Positions 24,156 through 33,432 of a stretch of DNA of 64,000 bases are shown in pieces. Location of the stretch: assembly GCF_030817015.1 (NCBI RefSeq), contig NZ_JAUSYS010000001.1:992001-1056000 (forward strand), given 5' to 3'. A program made the translations under genes and the position numbers. Numbering within the stretch: the first letter of the stretch is position 1; each line of letters opens with the position of its first letter. This DNA is from Arthrobacter sp. V1I7 (lineage in GTDB: Bacteria > Actinomycetota > Actinomycetes > Actinomycetales > Micrococcaceae). Below the pieces are notes generated by a model, which was not told the DNA's origin, made no database searches, and was given only the letters and a program-made list of their open reading frames with translations.

Positions 24156-25169
24156 TCAGGCGTTGTAGCCCTGCGGGTTGTTTTTCTGCCAGCGCCAGTG
24201 GTCCTCGCACATCTGGTCCACCGTCCTGGTGGTGGACCAGCCCAAATCGGCCAGGGCCGAGGAGGCGTCGGCCCAGAACGCGGGCAGGTCTCCGGGGCGG
24301 CGGGCGGTGATCTCGTAGGGGATGGCTTTGCCCGCGGCCTTCTCGAACGAGCGCAGGACCTCCAGCACGGAGGAGCCGTGGCCGGAGCCGAGGTTCCAGC
24401 GGCGCACCCCGGACCGGTGGGCGATGTGGTTCAGGGCCGCGACGTGGCCATCGGCGAGGTCGACGACGTGGATGTAGTCGCGCTGGCAGGTCCCGTCCGG
24501 GGTGTCGTAGTCGCCGCCGAAGACCATCAGCTTCTCGCGGCGGCCGACGGCGACCTGGGCGATGAACGGGACGAGGTTGTTGGGAATGCCCTGAGGGTCC
24601 TCGCCGATCCGGCCGGAGGGGTGCGCACCGACCGGGTTGAAGTAGCGCAACAGGGCGATGTGCCAGCGCTCGTCCGCGGCGCCGAGGTCGGCGAGGATGT
24701 CCTCGATCTGTTCCTTGGTCCGGCCGTAGGGGTTGTTCGCGCCGATCTCCATTTTCTCCAGGTAGGGGCTGGGGTTGTGCTCGCCGTAGACGGTGGCGGA
24801 GGAGCTGAAGACGATGGAGCGGACGTTGTGCCGGTCCATCACGCGGAGGAGGTTCAGGGTGCCGGTGAGGTTGTTGTGGTAGTACAGCAGGGGCTCCCGG
24901 ACGGACTCGCCGACGGCTTTGAGGCCGGCGAAGTGGATCACGGCGTCGATCGCGTGCTCGGCGAAGACGGCGTCGACGGCGGCCTCGTCCACCAGGTCCA
25001 CGCGGTGGAACACCGCGGCCGTGCCGCTCAGCTCCGCCACCCGGCGCAGGGCTTCCTCGCTGGAGTTCACCAGGTTGTCGAGGACCACGACCTCGTGGCC
25101 GGCTTCCTGCAGGGACAGCACAGTGTGCGAACCGATGTAGCCGGTGCCGCCAGTAACCAGAATTCTCAT
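24156..25169 (-). CDS. galE: UDP-glucose 4-epimerase
   Basis: A 337-residue extended short-chain dehydrogenase. The NAD-binding motif is GGTGYIGSHT at residues 7-16, the catalytic SSSATVYGE is near residue 125, and the active-site tyrosine and lysine lie in NPYGRTKEQIE. The GalE-specific regions KAVGESVREPLLYYHNN and RYFNPVGAHPSGRIGEDP are present. It interconverts UDP-glucose and UDP-galactose. The ATG at 25169 starts at the Rossmann fold; the longer frame to 25253 adds residues with no family match. The gene is monocistronic and convergent with gltA. Confidence 0.95.
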   Translation of the reverse strand: MRILVTGGTGYIGSHTVLSLQEAGHEVVVLDNLVNSSEEALRRVAELSGTAAVFHRVDLVDEAAVDAVFAEHAIDAVIHFAGLKAVGESVREPLLYYHNNLTGTLNLLRVMDRHNVRSIVFSSSATVYGEHNPSPYLEKMEIGANNPYGRTKEQIEDILADLGAADERWHIALLRYFNPVGAHPSGRIGEDPQGIPNNLVPFIAQVAVGRREKLMVFGGDYDTPDGTCQRDYIHVVDLADGHVAALNHIAHRSGVRRWNLGSGHGSSVLEVLRSFEKAAGKAIPYEITARRPGDLPAFWADASSALADLGWSTTRTVDQMCEDHWRWQKNNPQGYNA

Positions 25170-25273
25170 GAGTCTTAGGCTATCCCACCACGGGAACCGC
25201 CCCGCGGAGGCCAGCCCGGCCGCAACCGGTGCGCCCCGCCGTCGTGCGGGCACATCCGTGCTAAAAAAGACTA

Positions 25274-25939
25274 ATGCCCAAATTTGTCGACGCCGCTTTG
25301 CGGCGCCAGGAAGTGGTCGAAGCGGTCTTCCGCATCATAGCGGCAGACGGACTGGAACGGGCGTCGCTCCGGGAAGTTGCCGACGAGGCGGAACTCGCCG
25401 TCGGCTCGGTCCGGCACTACTTCGCGAGCAGCGATGAACTGCTCACGCACTCCTTCGGCGTCGTCGTGGACCGGATCGTGGGCCGGCTCACGGCAGCCGA
25501 CGAACGGCTCGGCGAGGTGCTGCCAGGGACGGCGGACCACCATGAAGCCGTGTTAACCCTGCTGGGCGAGCTCCTGCCGCTGGATGAGGAGCGGGCCGTC
25601 GACGCGTGCGTCTGGATGGCTTTCAAGAATGCCGCCAGGACCAAGCCGTTCCTGGCCCCGGAGGCCGACCGCAGCCACCGTGCCGTGGCCGCGATCATGG
25701 GCCGGCTCGTGATGGAGCTTTCCACCGCTGCCGGCGACGGCGCGGAGCAGCCCGGCCTGTCCGACCCTGGCCAGCAGAGGCTCGTCACCGAAGCCGAAAG
25801 GCTGCTAGCCACCCTTGACGGGCTCACCATGCACGCGCTGCTCCAACCCGAATGGATGACGGCGCAGATGTGCAGGGACGTGCTGGAAGCCCATCTGGCG
25901 GGCCTCGGCGGCCTGGTGCACGCCATTAACCTGCGTTAG
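25274..25939 (+). CDS. TetR-family transcriptional regulator
   Basis: A 221-residue regulator with an N-terminal TetR helix-turn-helix (FVDAALRRQEVVEAVFRIIA, then ASLREVADEAELAVGSVRHY) and a C-terminal ligand/dimer domain containing VDACVWMAFKNAARTKPFL. The architecture resembles BetI/AcrR-type repressors. It is divergent from galE with 104 bp between the starts, and lies 48 bp upstream of an unknown gene on the same strand. The usual rule that TetR proteins control neighbours would point to these two, but no operator is evident. Confidence 0.85.
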   Translation: MPKFVDAALRRQEVVEAVFRIIAADGLERASLREVADEAELAVGSVRHYFASSDELLTHSFGVVVDRIVGRLTAADERLGEVLPGTADHHEAVLTLLGELLPLDEERAVDACVWMAFKNAARTKPFLAPEADRSHRAVAAIMGRLVMELSTAAGDGAEQPGLSDPGQQRLVTEAERLLATLDGLTMHALLQPEWMTAQMCRDVLEAHLAGLGGLVHAINLR

Positions 25940-25987
25940 CTTGAGGAATACACTGGGATAGTACGTCTTGCCAAGGGAGGCAATTTG

Positions 25988-26599
25988 ATGCACGACACCG
26001 GCGGACCTGGCTGGCGGATCACCATGGACACTTCGGGTCCTATGCTCATTGCCCTGTACATTCGTGACGCAGCCGGCCTCGACGGCGTGGGGCACCCCGC
26101 CCTCTGCCACGTGGCACCAAAGATCCGCCCCTCGGACCACGCCCACCTCATCGCCGAGGTCGGCGGTTCCAGCGCCCTCAGGACCGAGTGGGAGGCGTGG
26201 TGGGAGCAGCTCCTCAAGGCGCATCCGGATATGTCCCCCGAACTGGGGCCGCCTGGGTTCCGTTCCTTCAGTAATTCCCCCGCCCTGCGGCGCGTGCTGC
26301 AGGCGCACTTCGGCGCCGCGTTGTCCTGGGCCAGGGAACGCCGCGGCGAGTATGCCGCGCTCGAGGCAGAGCGGGAAGCCGGCGGCGAGGTGCAGCTGCT
26401 GACCGACATGGTGGACGACAGGCTGCTGGAGCTCGGCCGCACCGCGAATCCTTTCGACCTGACCATCATCGAGCTTCCGCTGGCCGAGCAGCGGGCGTGG
26501 TACCTGGAGCCGGACAGGATCTTCATGAGCCGCGAGCTGCTCTCCGATCAGGAACTGTTCCGCAGCTACGTCCAGCCCGTCGTGGACCTGCTGGCCTGA
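25988..26599 (+). CDS. Hypothetical protein
   Basis: A 203-residue soluble protein I do not recognise. The ATG at 25988 has GGGAGG 7 bases upstream and is preferred over the adjacent TTG. Visible features are an N-terminal Trp-rich segment (GWRITMDTSGPMLIALYI), a charged helical middle (AALSWARERRGEYAALEAER) and LPLAEQRAWYLEPDRIFMS near the C-terminus. There is no signal peptide and no membrane helix. It follows a TetR regulator by 48 bp and may be cotranscribed with it. Base composition matches the neighbours, so it looks like a resident gene. Confidence 0.65.
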   Translation: MHDTGGPGWRITMDTSGPMLIALYIRDAAGLDGVGHPALCHVAPKIRPSDHAHLIAEVGGSSALRTEWEAWWEQLLKAHPDMSPELGPPGFRSFSNSPALRRVLQAHFGAALSWARERRGEYAALEAEREAGGEVQLLTDMVDDRLLELGRTANPFDLTIIELPLAEQRAWYLEPDRIFMSRELLSDQELFRSYVQPVVDLLA

Positions 26600-26653
26600 G
26601 GATGCGCCGGAGCCGACGTCCGCCCTGGGAGGACGCGCCGCCGCCGGCGTCCG

Positions 26654-27583
26654 CTACTTCTGCGGAGCCTCCGCGACTGTGATGCTGACCTGGCCCGCCG
26701 GCGCGTCCGAGGGCTGCCAGCCATCGCGGGCCGCGCGGGTCCAGCTCCGGCCATCCGTCCGGACCTCCGCGATCGAGAGGGCCTTGGCGTTGGACACCGC
26801 CCAGTGCGCCACCGCCCAGGCCAGGGGTCCCTCGGCCTCGATCAACAGGGACCTGCCCTCGGCGGTGGCCGGGACCTCGCCGAAGGACGCGGACAGGCGT
26901 AGCTGCACCGCTGCCGGGTCGCCGGCGTCATCGGGTGAACGCAGCGTGCAGTCCAGGCCGGCGGCGGTCTGCCCGGTCAGCGAGGAGGCGAAGGCACGGG
27001 CCATCACCTCGTGCTGGGCGTAAGCTCCGGGGAACGCTGAGCGCTGCACCCGCTGCGCGGCGTCGGTGATCTCCAGCGACTGGTAGCCGGAGACTTTCAC
27101 GAGGGCGTTGTAGAAGGCGTTGCTGGCGTAGACGGGATCCATCACCTGCTCCGTGGTGCCCCACCCCTGCGAAGGGCGCTGCTGGAACAGCCCGCGGGAG
27201 TCGGGGCCGGCCTGGTCCCCGTGGCCGATGTTCCGCAGCTTGGATTCCTGCATGGCCGTGGCCAGCGCAATGCTGGCGGCCCGGGCCGGGAGCCCCCGGC
27301 GGACGGCGACGGCGGTGATCAGCCCGGCATTCGCAGCCTGGTCGGTGGCAAGCTCGGCGCTTCCCGACCCTACCGCCGTGCAGCGTTCACTGACCAGGGT
27401 TTCGGACCGTTGCAGGAACGCCACCGCCGTGTAGACCGCGCCGGCAACCATTGCAAGTGTCAGCAGCAGCACCATCCGACGGCGCCAGCTGCCTCTGCGT
27501 GCCACGAAACTACTCCCTTGGGCCCTGTCGGGCCGGTCATTCTTCTGCAGGCTCTTCTGACGGCTTGTGTCCTTCGGCTCCAC
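26654..27583 (-). CDS. Membrane-anchored lysozyme-like (lytic transglycosylase-like) protein
   Basis: A 309-residue protein. The GTG at 27583 begins 1 nt after the dapD stop with AGGGTGG upstream, implying coupling. Residues 1-36 are basic and cytoplasmic, residues about 37-57 form one membrane helix (MVLLLTLAMVAGAVYTAVAF), and the rest is extracellular. The segment ALATAMQESKLRNIGHGDQA, then DSRGLFQQRPSQGWG and YASNAFYNAL, resembles the lysozyme-like fold, with Glu of MQES as the likely catalytic acid. Homologues are sometimes labelled heavy metal transporter, which the sequence does not support. Position beside dapD and dapE fits a cell-wall role (inference). Confidence 0.7.
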   Translation of the reverse strand: MEPKDTSRQKSLQKNDRPDRAQGSSFVARRGSWRRRMVLLLTLAMVAGAVYTAVAFLQRSETLVSERCTAVGSGSAELATDQAANAGLITAVAVRRGLPARAASIALATAMQESKLRNIGHGDQAGPDSRGLFQQRPSQGWGTTEQVMDPVYASNAFYNALVKVSGYQSLEITDAAQRVQRSAFPGAYAQHEVMARAFASSLTGQTAAGLDCTLRSPDDAGDPAAVQLRLSASFGEVPATAEGRSLLIEAEGPLAWAVAHWAVSNAKALSIAEVRTDGRSWTRAARDGWQPSDAPAGQVSITVAEAPQK

Positions 27584-27584
27584 C

Positions 27585-28595
27585 CTAGTTCGCGTGCAGA
27601 TCCTCGTTGAGGGCGACGGTCTGACCCTTGCGGGGAAGGACCTCCACTTCGCCGGTGGACGAATTGCGGCGGAACAGCAGGTTGGGGACGCCGGAGAGCT
27701 CGACCGCCTTGACGATCCGGCTGGTGTCCTCCCCGTCGGCGTCCTTGGACCCGACGAGCCGGACCCGGGTACCGGCGGTGACATACAACCCGGCCTCGAC
27801 GACGGAGTCGTCGCCGATGCTGATGCCCACGCCGGAGTTGGCGCCCAGCAGGACACGCTCGCCCAGGGAGATCTTTTCCTTGCCGCCGCCGGAGAGGGTG
27901 CCCATGATCGAGGCGCCGCCGCCGACGTCGGACCCGTCACCGGTGACCACACCGGCCGAGATGCGGCCTTCAACCATCGAGGTGCCGAGGGTTCCGGCGT
28001 TGAAGTTCACGAAACCCTCATGCATGACCGTGGTCCCTTCGGCCAGGTGCGCGCCGAGGCGGACCCGGTCGGCGTCGGCAATCCGGACGCCGGAGGGGAT
28101 GACATAGTCGACCATCCGCGGGAATTTGTCCACGCCGTAGACCGTCACGGCGCCGCGCTTGCGCAGGCGTGCACGGGTCAGCTCGAAGTCCTCCACGGCG
28201 GCCGGGCCGAAGTTGGTCCACACCACGTTGGGGAGTTTGCCGAAGATGCCGTCGAGGTTAATGCTGTTCGGCTGGACGAGCCGGTGGGAGAGCAGGTGGA
28301 GGCGCAGATAGGCGTCTGCCGTGTCTGCCGGAGCCTCGTCGAGGTGGATCTGCACGAAGACGAGCTGCTGCTCGGTGCCGCGGTCCGGATCGTTGCCGTT
28401 GGCCGCGATGTCGCTCAGGCTCCGGTCCGCGTTGGCGACGTCGCGGAGGCGCTCCGCCGCGATGCCGAGGGCCGGCGCCGGGAACCAGACGTCCAGCACG
28501 GTGGCTTGACCGTTGCGGGTGGAAACGGTGGCGACACCAAAGCCATAGGCAGAGCGGGCGTCGGCGGGCACGGCAGAAGAAGCGGTCTCAGTCAT
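27585..28595 (-). CDS. dapD: 2,3,4,5-tetrahydropyridine-2,6-dicarboxylate N-succinyltransferase
   Basis: A 336-residue actinobacterial-type DapD. It transfers succinyl from succinyl-CoA to tetrahydrodipicolinate, the committing step of the succinylase lysine/DAP branch. The C-terminal half is a left-handed beta-helix of hexapeptide repeats (RIADADRVRLGAHLAEGTTV, then EGFVNFNAGTLGTSMVEGRI and GVGISIGDDSVVEAGLYV). The N-terminal half (YGFGVATVSTRNGQATVLDV) is the group-specific domain. It is divergent from dapE with 131 bp between their starts, a shared regulatory region for two steps of one pathway. Confidence 0.95.
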   Translation of the reverse strand: MTETASSAVPADARSAYGFGVATVSTRNGQATVLDVWFPAPALGIAAERLRDVANADRSLSDIAANGNDPDRGTEQQLVFVQIHLDEAPADTADAYLRLHLLSHRLVQPNSINLDGIFGKLPNVVWTNFGPAAVEDFELTRARLRKRGAVTVYGVDKFPRMVDYVIPSGVRIADADRVRLGAHLAEGTTVMHEGFVNFNAGTLGTSMVEGRISAGVVTGDGSDVGGGASIMGTLSGGGKEKISLGERVLLGANSGVGISIGDDSVVEAGLYVTAGTRVRLVGSKDADGEDTSRIVKAVELSGVPNLLFRRNSSTGEVEVLPRKGQTVALNEDLHAN

Positions 28596-28726
28596 GCCCC
28601 AAGTCTATAGAGGGCGCCCGCGGTGGCTGAAACTCACGACGCGCCGGTGGCCTGCGTCAGCTGCCAGACGGGGCCGAACCTGACCGCTGCGGGCCCGGCG
28701 CGGTGGGCAGCGGATAAAGTGGAGCG

Positions 28727-29878
28727 GTGACTGCCCCGGAATCCACTGCCCCCGCCACCCGCCCCCACGCCCCGGCCCGCCTTGACCTCCGTCAGGACGT
28801 CGCGCTGCTGACCGCGGCACTGATCGACATCAACAGCGTGTCCGGCAACGAAACGGTGCTGGCGGACGCCGTGGAGCATGCCCTGCGCTCCCTCCCGCAG
28901 CTGGAGCTGGTGCGGGACGGCGATTCGATCATCGCCCGGACCAACCTCGGCCGCGCCGAGCGCGTGATCCTGGCCGGGCACCTGGACACCGTCCCGCTGC
29001 CGGCCATCGAGGGATCCCTGGGCACGGTGCCGTCCTACTGGCCCTCCGGCGCCCCGGGCGAGGGCGTCCTCTACGGCCGGGGCGCCACCGACATGAAGGG
29101 CGGCGTCGCGGTGCAGCTTGCCCTCGCCGCGGGCCTGTTCGACGCCGGCGCGGAACCCGCCCGGGACGTCACCTTCGTGTTCTACGACCACGAGGAAGTC
29201 GAGGCCGTCAAGAGCGGACTCGGCCGGCTGGTCCGGAACCACGGAGGCCTGCTGGGCGGGGACTTTGCGATCCTGCTCGAGCCCACGAATGGAACGGTGG
29301 AGGGTGGCTGCAACGGCACCAGCCGCTTCGAAGCGACCACCCGCGGGGAAGCGGCCCACTCCGCCCGCGCCTGGATGGGCAGTAACGCGATCCACGCCGC
29401 CGCACCGATCCTGGCCCGGCTGGCCGGCTACGCGCCGCGGACCGTCAACGTGGACGGGCTCGATTACCGGGAAAGCCTCAACGCGGTGAAGATCAGCGGC
29501 GGCACCGCCGGCAACGTCATTCCGGACCGCTGCGTCGTTGAAATCAACTACCGCTTCGCTCCGGACAAGACCCCGGATGAGGCGGAAAACCATGTGCGGG
29601 AACTGCTCGAAGGGTTCGACGTCGTCCGCACTGACAGCGCCGCCGGCGCGCGTCCGGGACTGACGCACCCCGCCGCCGCGTCCTTTGTGGCCGCCGTGGG
29701 GGCCGAGCCCAAGCCGAAATACGGCTGGACCGACGTCGCCCGCTTCAGCGAACTCGGCATTCCCGCGGTGAACTTCGGCCCCGGGGACGCGTTGCTGGCG
29801 CACAAGGACAATGAGCACGTGGAGGCGGACGCCATCCGCGAATGCCTGCGCGCGCTGCGGAGCTGGCTTTCGGCATAA
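28727..29878 (+). CDS. dapE: Succinyl-diaminopimelate desuccinylase
   Basis: A 383-residue M20-family metallohydrolase that removes succinate from N-succinyl-LL-DAP. Metal ligands and catalytic residues are in ILAGHLDTVPLP (His, Asp), GRGATDMKGGVAV (bridging Asp), YDHEEVEAVKSGLG (catalytic Glu-Glu) and a C-terminal LAHKDNEHVEADAI (His). The dimerisation lid domain contains GCNGTSRFEATTRGEAAHSA. The start is GTG. It is followed by a strong terminator shared with the convergent gluD. Confidence 0.94.
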   Translation: MTAPESTAPATRPHAPARLDLRQDVALLTAALIDINSVSGNETVLADAVEHALRSLPQLELVRDGDSIIARTNLGRAERVILAGHLDTVPLPAIEGSLGTVPSYWPSGAPGEGVLYGRGATDMKGGVAVQLALAAGLFDAGAEPARDVTFVFYDHEEVEAVKSGLGRLVRNHGGLLGGDFAILLEPTNGTVEGGCNGTSRFEATTRGEAAHSARAWMGSNAIHAAAPILARLAGYAPRTVNVDGLDYRESLNAVKISGGTAGNVIPDRCVVEINYRFAPDKTPDEAENHVRELLEGFDVVRTDSAAGARPGLTHPAAASFVAAVGAEPKPKYGWTDVARFSELGIPAVNFGPGDALLAHKDNEHVEADAIRECLRALRSWLSA

Positions 29879-29905
29879 GCGGGCCTTTCCGATGGTGCAA
29901 GGGGG

Positions 29906-29940
29906 AAGGCCCGGATCCTGGCGGATCCGGGCCTTTCTTT
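29906..29940. terminator. Bidirectional terminator between dapE and gluD
   Basis: AAGGCCCGGATCC (29906-29918) pairs over 13 bp with GGATCCGGGCCTT (29923-29935) around a 4-nt loop, and is followed by TCTTT. It lies between convergent genes and can serve both strands, since the opposite end carries CTTTCC/GGAAAG context. Confidence 0.8.
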
Positions 29941-29958
29941 GCATGCTGTGTGCAGCGG

Positions 29959-30801
29959 TTAGGGCTTTGCAGCGGCGGCTTCCACCGCAGGTTCGGCCTT
30001 GGCCACGCCGCCCGCGGCCTTCTTGGACCCCCGGCGTTCGATCCACACGGCGATGCGGGACACGCAAATGTTGATCGCAATGTAGATCGCGGCGGCTACA
30101 AAGAAGATCGGGAACAGGAACTGCGTCCCCAGGAAGTCGGCCATGACCTGTACCGCCCGGAGCAGCTCACCGTAGGCGACGATATAGCCAAGCGAGGTGT
30201 CCTTCAGGAGCACCACGAGCTGGGCCACCAGGGATGGCATCATCCGGCGGACGGCCTGGGGGAGTTCGATGATCATGCGGGACTGGAAGCTGGTCAGGCC
30301 CACCGTCAGGCCGGCTTCGCGCTGGCCCTTGGGCAGCGACTGGATGCCGGCGCGGATGATTTCCGCGAACACGGCAGCGTTGTATAGGACGAGGCCCGCC
30401 ACGACGGCGATGAACTGGTTGGTGCCGAAGACCAGCAGGACAAAGAGCATCATCAGGACAACGGGCATGCCGCGGAGGAATTCCAGCACGATGCGGATGG
30501 GAATCCGGATGCCGGGCACGTCGGAGATCCGCAGGAGGCAGAGCAGCAGGCCGAGCGGGAAGGCGATGACGGCCGCAACCAAGGCTGCACTGAGGGTGGC
30601 ACCGATTCCGTTGCCGATGAGGGACCAGACATCCGCGCGGGTGAAGATGGCCCAGCGGCGACCCTCAAAGATTCCCTGCTGGGCCAGCGTGCTGATGATC
30701 CACGCCAGCAGGCCTGCGATGAGCAGGGAGCCAACCACGGAACCAACAAGTGAAACCCGGCGGGCCTTGGGCCCCGGGACGTCGTAAAGGACTGAGCTCA
30801 T
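29959..30801 (-). CDS. gluD: Glutamate ABC transporter permease GluD
   Basis: A 280-residue polar amino acid permease with about five helices. The HisM/GltK-type coupling region is AEIIRAGIQSLPKGQREAGL with MIIELPQAVRRMMPSLV. It has an extended N-terminus and an Ala/Lys-rich C-terminal tail. The start overlaps the stop of gluC by 4 bp. With GluC it forms the membrane channel of a GluABCD-type glutamate uptake system, known from Corynebacterium. It is the last gene of the operon and ends just before a bidirectional terminator. Confidence 0.92.
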   Translation of the reverse strand: MSSVLYDVPGPKARRVSLVGSVVGSLLIAGLLAWIISTLAQQGIFEGRRWAIFTRADVWSLIGNGIGATLSAALVAAVIAFPLGLLLCLLRISDVPGIRIPIRIVLEFLRGMPVVLMMLFVLLVFGTNQFIAVVAGLVLYNAAVFAEIIRAGIQSLPKGQREAGLTVGLTSFQSRMIIELPQAVRRMMPSLVAQLVVLLKDTSLGYIVAYGELLRAVQVMADFLGTQFLFPIFFVAAAIYIAINICVSRIAVWIERRGSKKAAGGVAKAEPAVEAAAAKP

Positions 30802-31448
30802 CGGGCGATCGCCACCTTTCGTTCGACCGTGCTGGCCAGGATGCCGAGCGGGACGGTGATCAGCAAGTAGAAGAAGGCAACGCCCAGCAGGACTGGCATG
30901 ACCTGGTCACCGTGGGCGTTGGCGAGCTGCCGGCCGTAGCCGAACAGCTCAAGGACGAAGAAGGCGCCGGCAACTGAGGAGTTCTTGACAAGGGCGATCA
31001 GGATGTTGATCAGCGGCGGAACGACTGTCCGGAGGGCCTGGGGGAGGATGATCAGCGACAGTACCTGGCTAAACTTCATCCCGATGCTGCGGGCGGCCTC
31101 GGCCTGGCCCACCGGAACGCTGTTGACGCCGGAGCGGACAGCCTCGGCGATGAAGGCTGCGGTGTACGCGCTCAGCGCGATGATAGCTGCAACCTCGAAC
31201 TGCCCGAATGTCACTCCGAGGCGGGGCAGCACGATCGCCGCGAAGAAGAAGGCAATGGTGAGGGGTGTGTTCCTCAGGACTTCCACGTAGGTCATGCTGA
31301 AGCCGCGGAGAGCCGCGACGGGGGAGACCCTGGCAGCGGCGAGCAGCGTCCCCAGCAGCAGGGCGATCACTCCGGACACGGCAGACAGGAAAAGGGTTCG
31401 GAGAAAGCCGTTCCAGTAGAGTGGCAGGCTTTCGATGACGGCGTCCAT
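30798..31448 (-). CDS. gluC: Glutamate ABC transporter permease GluC
   Basis: A 216-residue polar amino acid ABC permease. It begins LPLYWNGFLRTLFLSAVSGV, and the EAA coupling loop is EAVRSGVNSVPVGQAEAARS followed by LSLIILPQALRTVVPPLI. Length and topology (about five helices) match GluC/HisQ proteins. It lies 96 bp downstream of the binding-protein gene and overlaps gluD by 4 bp. It functions as half of the membrane domain. Confidence 0.92.
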   Translation of the reverse strand: MDAVIESLPLYWNGFLRTLFLSAVSGVIALLLGTLLAAARVSPVAALRGFSMTYVEVLRNTPLTIAFFFAAIVLPRLGVTFGQFEVAAIIALSAYTAAFIAEAVRSGVNSVPVGQAEAARSIGMKFSQVLSLIILPQALRTVVPPLINILIALVKNSSVAGAFFVLELFGYGRQLANAHGDQVMPVLLGVAFFYLLITVPLGILASTVERKVAIAR

Positions 31449-31544
31449 AGGATCCTTCGGCTGGGTGTCGTGGACTGGAGCGAAGACGGGAGCGGCGGGT
31501 GCCGGAGCCGCGGCGAGCGGACTCCGGCAACCGCCTGACGTTAC

Positions 31545-32432
31545 TTAGTAACGGTTGATGGCAGGGAGATCCGGGGCCGTCTTGATGACAGCGCCTGCGG
31601 TAGCTTCCCAGGCCTTCTTGTAGGACCCGTCCTTGGCGAACTCTTCCAGCTGGTCGTTGATCCAGTTACGGAACTCGGTGTCGTCCTTCTTCAGGCCGAT
31701 GCCGTAGGGCTCCTTGGTGAACGTCTCGTCCGAGGCCAGCTTGAAGGCGTCCGGCTCCTTGTCCACGAAGCCGGCCAGGATCACGTTGTCCGTGGTGATG
31801 GCCTCAACCTGCTTGTTGCGGAGCGGCTCAAGGCAGGCCGAGTAAGTGGCGGCCGGAACAAGCTCTGCCTGGTACTTCTCCACGATCGTGGCGGCCGGCG
31901 TGGAACCGGTCACGGAGCAGACCTTCTTGCCCTTGACGTCCTCCGGCTTGGTGATGGCCGTGTTGTCCTTATTGACCATCAGTGCCTGGCCGGCCTCGTA
32001 GTACGGGCCCGCGAAGCTGACAACCTGCTTGCGCTTGTCGTTGATGGTGTAGGTGGCGATGACAAGGTCCACCTTGCCCTGCTCAATAAACGGTTCGCGG
32101 TTGGCCGAAACGGTCTCGGACCATTCGATCTTCTCGGCGGCAATTCCGAGCTTGGCGGCGATGAGCTTGCCCATCTCGACATCAAAACCGACCGGCTTGC
32201 CGTCCAGGCCCACCTGGCCGAACAGCGGCTGATCGTACTTGGTGCCGATCTTAATGGTTCCTGCGGAGGAGAGTTTCGCCATGGTGCTTCCAGCAGCGAA
32301 TGTCGGCGTCTCGGCAACGGTGGGGTTGCTGGTGGTGCCGGTACCGCTGCCGCCACATGCGCTGAGGGACAGCGCCAGGGCTGCGGATGCTGCTACCAGG
32401 AGGGATTTCCTCCGGGTCAAAAATGCCTTCAT
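31545..32432 (-). CDS. gluB: Glutamate-binding lipoprotein GluB
   Basis: A 295-residue family 3 extracellular solute-binding protein. The signal peptide MKAFLTRRKSLLVAASAALA ends in a lipobox LSAC, so the mature protein is membrane-tethered. The ligand-binding fold is evident from GTIKIGTKYDQPLFGQVGLD, VGFDVEMGKLIAAKLGI, DLVIATYTINDKRKQVVSFA and VCSVTGSTPAATIVEKY. The neighbouring GluA, GluC and GluD assign it to glutamate, or a similar acidic amino acid. It is 62 bp downstream of gluA. Confidence 0.92.
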   Translation of the reverse strand: MKAFLTRRKSLLVAASAALALSLSACGGSGTGTTSNPTVAETPTFAAGSTMAKLSSAGTIKIGTKYDQPLFGQVGLDGKPVGFDVEMGKLIAAKLGIAAEKIEWSETVSANREPFIEQGKVDLVIATYTINDKRKQVVSFAGPYYEAGQALMVNKDNTAITKPEDVKGKKVCSVTGSTPAATIVEKYQAELVPAATYSACLEPLRNKQVEAITTDNVILAGFVDKEPDAFKLASDETFTKEPYGIGLKKDDTEFRNWINDQLEEFAKDGSYKKAWEATAGAVIKTAPDLPAINRY

Positions 32433-32494
32433 GACATTCCTTTCATTGGGCGGCCGCCTGTGACGGCCTGGGTGCGAACTCTGAGGGTGTCAGG

Positions 32495-33250
32495 TCAGTG
32501 AGTCAGGAGCTTGGACAGGAAGTCCTTGGCCCGGCTGCTCTGGGGGTTGGTGAAGAACTCCTCGGGCTTCGCGTCCTCGACGATCTGGCCGCCGTCCATG
32601 AACACCACGCGGTCCGCGGCCTTGCGGGCGAAGCCCATCTCGTGCGTGACCACGATCATGGTCATGCCTTCCTTGGCCAGCTGGATCATGACGTCGAGGA
32701 CTTCGTTGATCATTTCCGGGTCCAGCGCGGACGTGGGCTCATCGAAGAGCATGACCTTCGGCTTCATGGCGAGGGCGCGGGCAATGGCGACGCGCTGCTG
32801 CTGGCCGCCGGAGAGCTGGGCGGGAAGCTTGGGGGCCTGGTGGCCCACCCCCACCCGCTCCAGCAGCGCCATGGCGTCCTTGTCAGCCTGGGCCTTGGCG
32901 ACGCCCTTGACCTTGATGGGGCCGAGCGTGACGTTCTCAAGGATCGTCTTGTGGGCGAAGAGATTGAAAGACTGGAAGACCATACCGACGTCGGCCCGCA
33001 ATCTGGCCAGCTCCTTGCCCTCTTCGGGCAGCACCTTGCCATCGATCTGGATCACGCCGTCGTCGATCGTCTCAAGCCGGTTAATGGCGCGGCAGAGCGT
33101 CGATTTCCCGGACCCCGACGGCCCGATGACGACGACAACCTCGCCCTTGCGGACGTTCAGGTTGATGTCCTTCAGGACGTGCAGCTGGCCGTAATGCTTG
33201 TTCACGGCATTCAGGGAGACGAGCGCATCGCCGGGCACTTGAGTAGTCAT
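32495..33250 (-). CDS. gluA: Glutamate ABC transporter ATPase GluA
   Basis: A 251-residue polar amino acid ABC ATPase. Walker [10 protein letters not shown] is near residues 43-51, the Q-loop is [11 protein letters not shown], the signature [17 protein letters not shown], Walker [15 protein letters not shown], and the switch histidine is in [15 protein letters not shown]. It powers uptake by the GluBCD partners. The first gene of gluABCD starts with ATG at 33250. The 182-bp gap to the divergent LOG-family gene should contain the operon promoter, but no clear hexamers stand out. Confidence 0.94.
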   Translation of the reverse strand: MTTQVPGDALVSLNAVNKHYGQLHVLKDINLNVRKGEVVVVIGPSGSGKSTLCRAINRLETIDDGVIQIDGKVLPEEGKELARLRADVGMVFQSFNLFAHKTILENVTLGPIKVKGVAKAQADKDAMALLERVGVGHQAPKLPAQLSGGQQQRVAIARALAMKPKVMLFDEPTSALDPEMINEVLDVMIQLAKEGMTMIVVTHEMGFARKAADRVVFMDGGQIVEDAKPEEFFTNPQSSRAKDFLSKLLTH

Positions 33251-33432
33251 AAGAAGAATCTAGCGAACATCAGAGCATTATGACTGCAATCACTCCCAGT
33301 TCCTGCAGATCGTGATTCAAGAGATACCTGCAGGTCAGCGTGCCTGCGGCGGGCTCCCGTCCGGGCCAGCACCGTCCGGCGGGCGAGCACGCGCTGCAGG
33401 GGAACGCAAGGAATTCCGGCTAATCTGTGGGC

